64,000 nucleotides of DNA from JBFMFR01 sp040752025 (GTDB taxonomy: Bacteria; Chloroflexota; Anaerolineae; Anaerolineales; UBA4823): positions 1 to 64,000 of the forward strand of contig JBFMFR010000037.1 of the NCBI GenBank assembly GCA_040752025.1. The letters are read 5' to 3'. Numbering within the stretch: position 1 is the first letter of the stretch; each line of letters begins with the position of its first letter. Both the position numbers and the translations under genes were made by a program. Shown piece by piece: positions 60,081 to 64,000 of this stretch. The notes beneath the pieces are model-generated. The model searched no databases and was not told the DNA's origin. It was given only the letters and a program-made list of their open reading frames with translations.

Positions 60081-60803
60081 TCACACCCGGAAGCGTTCTT
60101 CTTTCCCGGCAACTAATTTGCCTTCTCGCAAATAGAGCAAGCGATCCGCACAGCGAGCCGCTTCCTGGCTATGCGTGACCATGATCATATTCTTGCCCGC
60201 CTGGCGCGTCAGGCGATCGAGTAAATCCAATACCTGCTCACCGGTTTCTCCATCGAGGTTGCCCGTGGGTTCATCCGCCAGCACCAAAACAGGGTCATTG
60301 ACCAGGGCCCGCGCGATGGCGACACGCTGTTGTTCCCCTCCAGATAAACGATCGGGGAAAGTGTGCAGGCGATCCAGCAAGCCTACCGCCTCCAAAAGCG
60401 GCTCTGCCAGCAAACGCGCCTGATGGGGCGTCCTGCCACTTAATTCAGCCGGTAGGATAACGTTCTCGAGCACCGTCAAGGTCGGGATCAAATTAAAGAA
60501 CTGAAAGATAAAGCCGATTTTGTGCCGGCGAAACAAGGTGCGCTGGCGGTCATCCAGGGCGGTTAAATCCTGTCCGTCCAGCCAGACACGGCCTTGATCT
60601 ACCTGGTCGATACCACTGATCAGGTTGAGCAGGGTGCTCTTGCCGCTGCCGCTTTTGCCCAGGATGGCGACCAGTTCTCCTTCGGCAAAACTGGCGTTGG
60701 CGCCTTGTAAAACGACGCGAGCCTGACCGCCTTCCTGGTAGCTCTTGCTTAGATTTTCCAGGCGAATAAAATTCGAGACATTAGGGGCAACGCTGGCTGG
60801 CAT
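60081..60803 (-). CDS. ABC transporter ATPase, LolD/MacB type
   Basis: 240 residues from the ATG at 60803, with GAGGAATC upstream. It has Walker A GKSGSGKSTLLNLI, the Q-loop FIFQFFNLIPTLTVLENV, the signature LSGGEQQRVAIARALV and Walker B VLVLADEPTGNLD, the exact wording of the LolD/MacB/FtsE group that pairs with FtsX-like permeases. The H-loop is MVTHSQEAA. It is the energy module for the double-FtsX permease at 56312-58900 and the AttH-like lipoprotein, although the GNAT gene comes between them. The photolyase gene ends 10 bases upstream on the same strand. Confidence 0.93.
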   Translation of the reverse strand: MPASVAPNVSNFIRLENLSKSYQEGGQARVVLQGANASFAEGELVAILGKSGSGKSTLLNLISGIDQVDQGRVWLDGQDLTALDDRQRTLFRRHKIGFIFQFFNLIPTLTVLENVILPAELSGRTPHQARLLAEPLLEAVGLLDRLHTFPDRLSGGEQQRVAIARALVNDPVLVLADEPTGNLDGETGEQVLDLLDRLTRQAGKNMIMVTHSQEAARCADRLLYLREGKLVAGKEERFRV

Positions 60804-60813
60804 GGATGATTCC

Positions 60814-62244
60814 TCAACCCCTGGCCGCGGTATAGGCCTTGAGAGCGCGCTGGCGCGCCTCTTGATGATCAACCAGCGGGGCTGGATAATCCACGCCGAT
60901 CACACAACCCAGGGAGCGCTGTAGCTCAACCGGCATTTCCCAAGGCGCGTGGATATATGCCTCCGGCACAGGCGCCAGTTCGGGCAGCCAGCGCCGGATG
61001 AAAACCGCCTGGGGATCGTGCTTGCGGCTCTGGATGATCGGGTTGAAGATACGGAAATAGGGAGCTGCATCCGTACCGGTGCCAGCCACCCACTGCCAGC
61101 CGCCGTTGTTGGCAGCCGGGTCGCCATCGATGAGATGCTGCATAAACCAGCGCTCTCCCCAACGCCAATCGATGAGCAGATCCTTGGTCAGGAAGGAGGC
61201 AACCAGCATGCGGGCGCGATTATGCATCCAACCCGTGTGAAGCAACTGGCGCATGGCAGCATCGATAATTGGATAGCCGGTTTGCCCCTGGCACCAGGCC
61301 TGAAAATACGCCTGGTTGTTCTCCCAGGGCACATGTGGCAATCGGAAGTTTTCACGGCGCACCCTGGGAAAGTGATAAAGAATGTGAAAATAAAAATCCC
61401 GCCAGATCAGCTCGTTGAGCCAGGTTTCTGCGCCCTGGCGAGCTTCAGGAGAGGGCGCTGCCTGAATGGCCTGCAAGGCAGCGGTCACCGCCTGGCGAGC
61501 AGAAAGCATGCCAAAACGCAGGTATGGCGAAAGCTGGGAGGTTCCATCCAAATCCAAACGATCCCTCCCAGATGTATAGCGATAGATGCGTGGGAGAGCG
61601 TCCGGTGAACCTTCACGAAACGCCTGGCTAAAATTCCTCAAGCAACGCAAAGCTTCCATCTCGCCGGGAGGAAAGATCTGCGCCACAGCCAGTCCAGATG
61701 CTTCCGTAAAGGCTACACTCTCAAGTCCGGCTGGTACAGGGACACGCTGCGGGCTCGTAAACGTGGTGTCCGCCCGCAAGCCGGGCAGGGCTTTCCAGGC
61801 CTTGCTGAAGGGAGTGAACACCGAATACGGCTGGCCTTGTGCCGTGAGCACACTGCCCGGAGGGCGAAAGGCAGGGCTGTCCACCCAATGCAGCGGCAAG
61901 TGCGCCGATATGCGCCCATCGCGTCGGCTGGCGTAAGGGGAATAATCCGGCTCGGCGTAGATCGCCTGTGCGCCGCTCTCCGCCACCAAGCGAGTCAGCT
62001 CGACGAGTGGATCTCCACGGCGGAGCACCAGATAACCTCCCCGCTGGCGCAGGCGCTCATCCAAGTTGTGCAAACCAGCCCAGAGAAATGCCAGCCGTTT
62101 CTCGCCGGCATAAGGCGAATAAAGCAAACCGGGATCGATCACAAAAACCGGGATGACCTGTGCCGCGGCAGCCAGGGCACTGTCCAGGGCCTGGTTATCG
62201 GTCAGGCGCAGGTCGCGCCGCGCCCACCAAATGGCACGCTTCAT
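60814..62244 (-). CDS. phrB: Deoxyribodipyrimidine photolyase
   Basis: 476 residues, the length of class I CPD photolyases, which use blue light to split pyrimidine dimers. The N-terminal antenna domain starts AIWWARRDLRLTDNQALD; the C-terminal FAD domain has TWLNELIWRDFYFHILYHFP, TGYPIIDAAMRQLLHTGWMH, NRARMLVASFLTKDLLIDWR and DGDPAANNGGWQWVAGTGTD with the conserved Asn that contacts FAD, then FRIFNPIIQSRKHDP. The start overlaps the aldo/keto reductase stop by four bases. The last 10 residues run close to the ATPase gene. It is likely cotranscribed with both. Confidence 0.95.
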   Translation of the reverse strand: MKRAIWWARRDLRLTDNQALDSALAAAAQVIPVFVIDPGLLYSPYAGEKRLAFLWAGLHNLDERLRQRGGYLVLRRGDPLVELTRLVAESGAQAIYAEPDYSPYASRRDGRISAHLPLHWVDSPAFRPPGSVLTAQGQPYSVFTPFSKAWKALPGLRADTTFTSPQRVPVPAGLESVAFTEASGLAVAQIFPPGEMEALRCLRNFSQAFREGSPDALPRIYRYTSGRDRLDLDGTSQLSPYLRFGMLSARQAVTAALQAIQAAPSPEARQGAETWLNELIWRDFYFHILYHFPRVRRENFRLPHVPWENNQAYFQAWCQGQTGYPIIDAAMRQLLHTGWMHNRARMLVASFLTKDLLIDWRWGERWFMQHLIDGDPAANNGGWQWVAGTGTDAAPYFRIFNPIIQSRKHDPQAVFIRRWLPELAPVPEAYIHAPWEMPVELQRSLGCVIGVDYPAPLVDHQEARQRALKAYTAARG

Positions 62245-63185
62245 ACCAGTTTAGCGCTGACTTCATCCAGTTCGGCAACCTGGGCATCGGTCAAACGCCA
62301 ACTCAGGGCCCCAGCATTATCTTGCGCCTGGCGCGCGTTCTTCGCTCCAGGAATAGGAAGGGTATCCTTGCACAGGCACCAATTCAAAGCTACCTGGGCA
62401 AGCGTCGCGCCATCATGCTGGCGGCTGATCTCACGCATCAAACGAAGCAAGGGTTGAATGTTCTCCAACAGCGCCCGATTATACTTCCGGCCTCGCAAAC
62501 CTGGAGCCGGCTTTTCCGGCGTGTATTTGCCCGAAAGCATCCCTTTGGCCAGAGGGCTATACGCAATGACCGTAATCCCCAATTCCTGGCAGGCTTTCAG
62601 GAGCCCATCCATCTCTACTTTGCGATCCAACAAGCTGTATTCAACCTGGTTGGAGGCCAGCGGGACACCACGCTTGGCCAGGGTGGCATAGGCGCGCCGC
62701 ATTTGTTCTTCGTTATAATTTGAGACACCTACAGCTCTCGCCAATCCTGCCTCAACCACATCAGCCAGCGCGTCCGCCCAGGTTTCAATCGGAACAGGTG
62801 GGAAGGGCCAGTGAATCTGGTACAGGTCCACACGCTCCAGGTTGAGGCGTTCCAGGCTGTTGCGCAGCGCATGCTTCAATGCCCCCTTGGTAAAGCGCCA
62901 GGGGAAAGGGAAAAACTTGGTCGCCACGATCAGTGGTTCGGGAGAATCCGGTAAAAACATGCCCACGAAACGCTCCGAGCGACCCATGCCATAGACTTCA
63001 GCCGTATCGATGAAATTGATCCCGGCAGCCAGGCTGACATCATAGGCGGCGCGGATATCATCCTCTGTGTAACCACGTCCATACCCCCACATGGTACGAT
63101 CTCCCCAGGACCAGGCGCCCAAACCCATCGGGCTAACCTGGATGCCCGTCTTCCCCAGCGCGATGTTTTCAAATTGTGCGGTCAC
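62241..63185 (-). CDS. Aldo/keto reductase
   Basis: 314 residues in a TIM-barrel pattern. The start has KTGIQVSPMGLGAWSWGD; the active site is traced by the Asp and Tyr in GINFIDTAEVYGMGRSE and the Lys in PLIVATKFFPFPWR, and the His in DLYQIHWPF; the NADPH-binding end has IPGAKNARQAQDN. The layout fits the AKR5/AKR13-like bacterial group that reduces aldehydes and ketones with NADPH. It overlaps the photolyase gene by four bases (ATGA) and lies 32 bases after an NDUFA9-like gene. The substrate is unknown. Confidence 0.9.
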   Translation of the reverse strand: MTAQFENIALGKTGIQVSPMGLGAWSWGDRTMWGYGRGYTEDDIRAAYDVSLAAGINFIDTAEVYGMGRSERFVGMFLPDSPEPLIVATKFFPFPWRFTKGALKHALRNSLERLNLERVDLYQIHWPFPPVPIETWADALADVVEAGLARAVGVSNYNEEQMRRAYATLAKRGVPLASNQVEYSLLDRKVEMDGLLKACQELGITVIAYSPLAKGMLSGKYTPEKPAPGLRGRKYNRALLENIQPLLRLMREISRQHDGATLAQVALNWCLCKDTLPIPGAKNARQAQDNAGALSWRLTDAQVAELDEVSAKLV

Positions 63186-63217
63186 GTTTTCTCCATTGTT
63201 CTCACTACCTGATCTTG

Positions 63218-64000
63218 CTAACGGCTAAAAAACTGGGACAGGGTTTGGCCAACCCGGAACTGTCGCATGTAAGCAGCGGTATTCTCAGGCGTAAATGGGC
63301 GTGGATTTTGAATAAAATAATCCAGGCCGTTTTTAACGGTCACGTTACTGACTTGCAGTAACTCCAACAAACTGCGGGTAACGGGAGGATTGGGCAAAAA
63401 GCCTTCCATCACTGCAACAAAGAATTTTAACACAGACATGGGAAACGGCAACAACCAGCGCCGCTTTCCCAGGGCTTGCAGGGTGCGCCGTTCGATCTCT
63501 TCGAGTGTGAGGATTTCAGGGCCACCCAGCTCGTAAACTTTTCCAATTGTCTGGGGATCATGCAAAGCCTGCACCACGCTGCTCGCCACATCTCCTACCC
63601 AAACTAACTGAAAACGCGAGTTCTGATCACCCACAACAGGGAAAATCAGAGGCGTCAAGGGGATCAGGCGAGCAAATGAATTGGCAAAATCGTCTTCCGG
63701 TCCCCAAATGGCCGACGGCCGAAAAGCGGTCCAATCCAGGCCGGAGGCAGCAACGTAATCTTGCGCTTTGCCCTTCGAGGCCAGGAAACGGTAAGGCAGG
63801 CTGGCATCTGCGCCTAATTGAGAGATGTTGATGAAGCGGCGCACGCCGGCTGCCTTGGCCGCATCGACTATGTTAACTGTGCCCTGATAATTAAAAGCCT
63901 CGTAATTCCGCCCCCCCTTCTCAATCGCAATCGCCACAGTGTGAATGACAGCCGTAGCATCCTGCATAACTGCCGGCAAAGTGTCTGGCCGGGTAACATC
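63218..64000 (-). CDS. NDUFA9-like atypical SDR (cut by right edge)
   Basis: The frame is open to the last base of the window; 260 residues are visible and the N-terminal Rossmann motif lies outside. Visible blocks are DVTRPDTLPAVMQDATAVIH, the central TVNIVDAAKAAGVRRFINIS, GADASLPYRFLASKGKAQDY (atypical SDRs of the complex I NDUFA9 / NmrA type lack the usual YxxxK spacing) and AFRPSAIWGPEDDFANSF. The C-terminal third has PEILTLEEIERRTLQALGK and a helical end. Members bind NAD(P)H and act as chaperones, redox sensors or reductases. It is followed on the same strand by the aldo/keto reductase and photolyase genes. Confidence 0.85.
   Translation of the reverse strand, partial: DVTRPDTLPAVMQDATAVIHTVAIAIEKGGRNYEAFNYQGTVNIVDAAKAAGVRRFINISQLGADASLPYRFLASKGKAQDYVAASGLDWTAFRPSAIWGPEDDFANSFARLIPLTPLIFPVVGDQNSRFQLVWVGDVASSVVQALHDPQTIGKVYELGGPEILTLEEIERRTLQALGKRRWLLPFPMSVLKFFVAVMEGFLPNPPVTRSLLELLQVSNVTVKNGLDYFIQNPRPFTPENTAAYMRQFRVGQTLSQFFSR

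Overview
The window reads as a piece of a moderately GC-rich bacterial chromosome. Gene content and small conserved hypotheticals (a bacterial Clp1-type kinase operon, zinc-ribbon membrane proteins, FtsX/AttH-type cassette, many FxxC-type lipoproteins with Pro/Thr linkers, a TGA-interrupted redoxin) suggest a Chloroflexota member, most likely Anaerolineae-like. This is an inference from gene style only; no ribosomal RNA is present to settle it.

Layout. 1-1414: end of an IS630-type transposase abutting a membrane-anchored beta-propeller protein. 1442-9507: minus-strand housekeeping and accessory genes (LLM flavin oxidoreductase, APH-like kinase, PepA aminopeptidase, Tex, nitroreductase, and a tight three-gene unit Clp1-like kinase / conserved hypothetical / DUF309). 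9624-12607: plus-strand ABC transporter pair and an extended SDR. 12663-14876: two tandem SH3-like lipoproteins and a Tat-exported L,D-transpeptidase. 14948-17980: a broken RNase PH gene whose tail has been replaced by a PRPP synthetase gene, then an AAA ATPase. 17999-25293: a co-directional catabolic run, GH36, GH31, M14, M24 and methylglyoxal synthase. 25290-29882: M48 protease with TPRs, histidyl-tRNA synthetase directly followed by tRNA-His and a terminator, then a TlpA-like thioredoxin lipoprotein.

30043-51717 is the accessory heart of the window: about 21 kb, all on the minus strand, with many start/stop overlaps. Read in the direction of transcription it runs FAD oxidoreductase, Wzm/Wzt-type exporter, a P-loop sulfotransferase, GT2, GT4, then three paralogous proteins that each join a sulfotransferase domain to a C-terminal beta-rich module (one is a 1341-residue protein that also carries a GT2 and a GT4 domain), a decayed SGNH/MBOAT acylation pair, another GT4, a methyltransferase, an acyl carrier protein, a fatty-acyl-AMP ligase, a 39-codon ligase-like remnant, a GT2 and a zinc-ribbon membrane protein. 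I infer that the cluster makes and exports a sulfated, acyl-modified surface glycan or glycolipid. An 18-base palindrome occurs three times in it, inside three genes and in three different reading frames.

51876-64000: two related zinc-ribbon membrane proteins; a redoxin with an in-frame TGA that is best read as selenocysteine, behind a promoter and a truncated SDR gene; an AttH-like lipoprotein with an FtsX/MacB-type permease and its ATPase (a GNAT protein lies between them); a photolyase; an aldo/keto reductase; and an NDUFA9-like NAD(P)-binding protein cut by the right edge. No CRISPR array and no intergenic stretch over 300 bases was seen.
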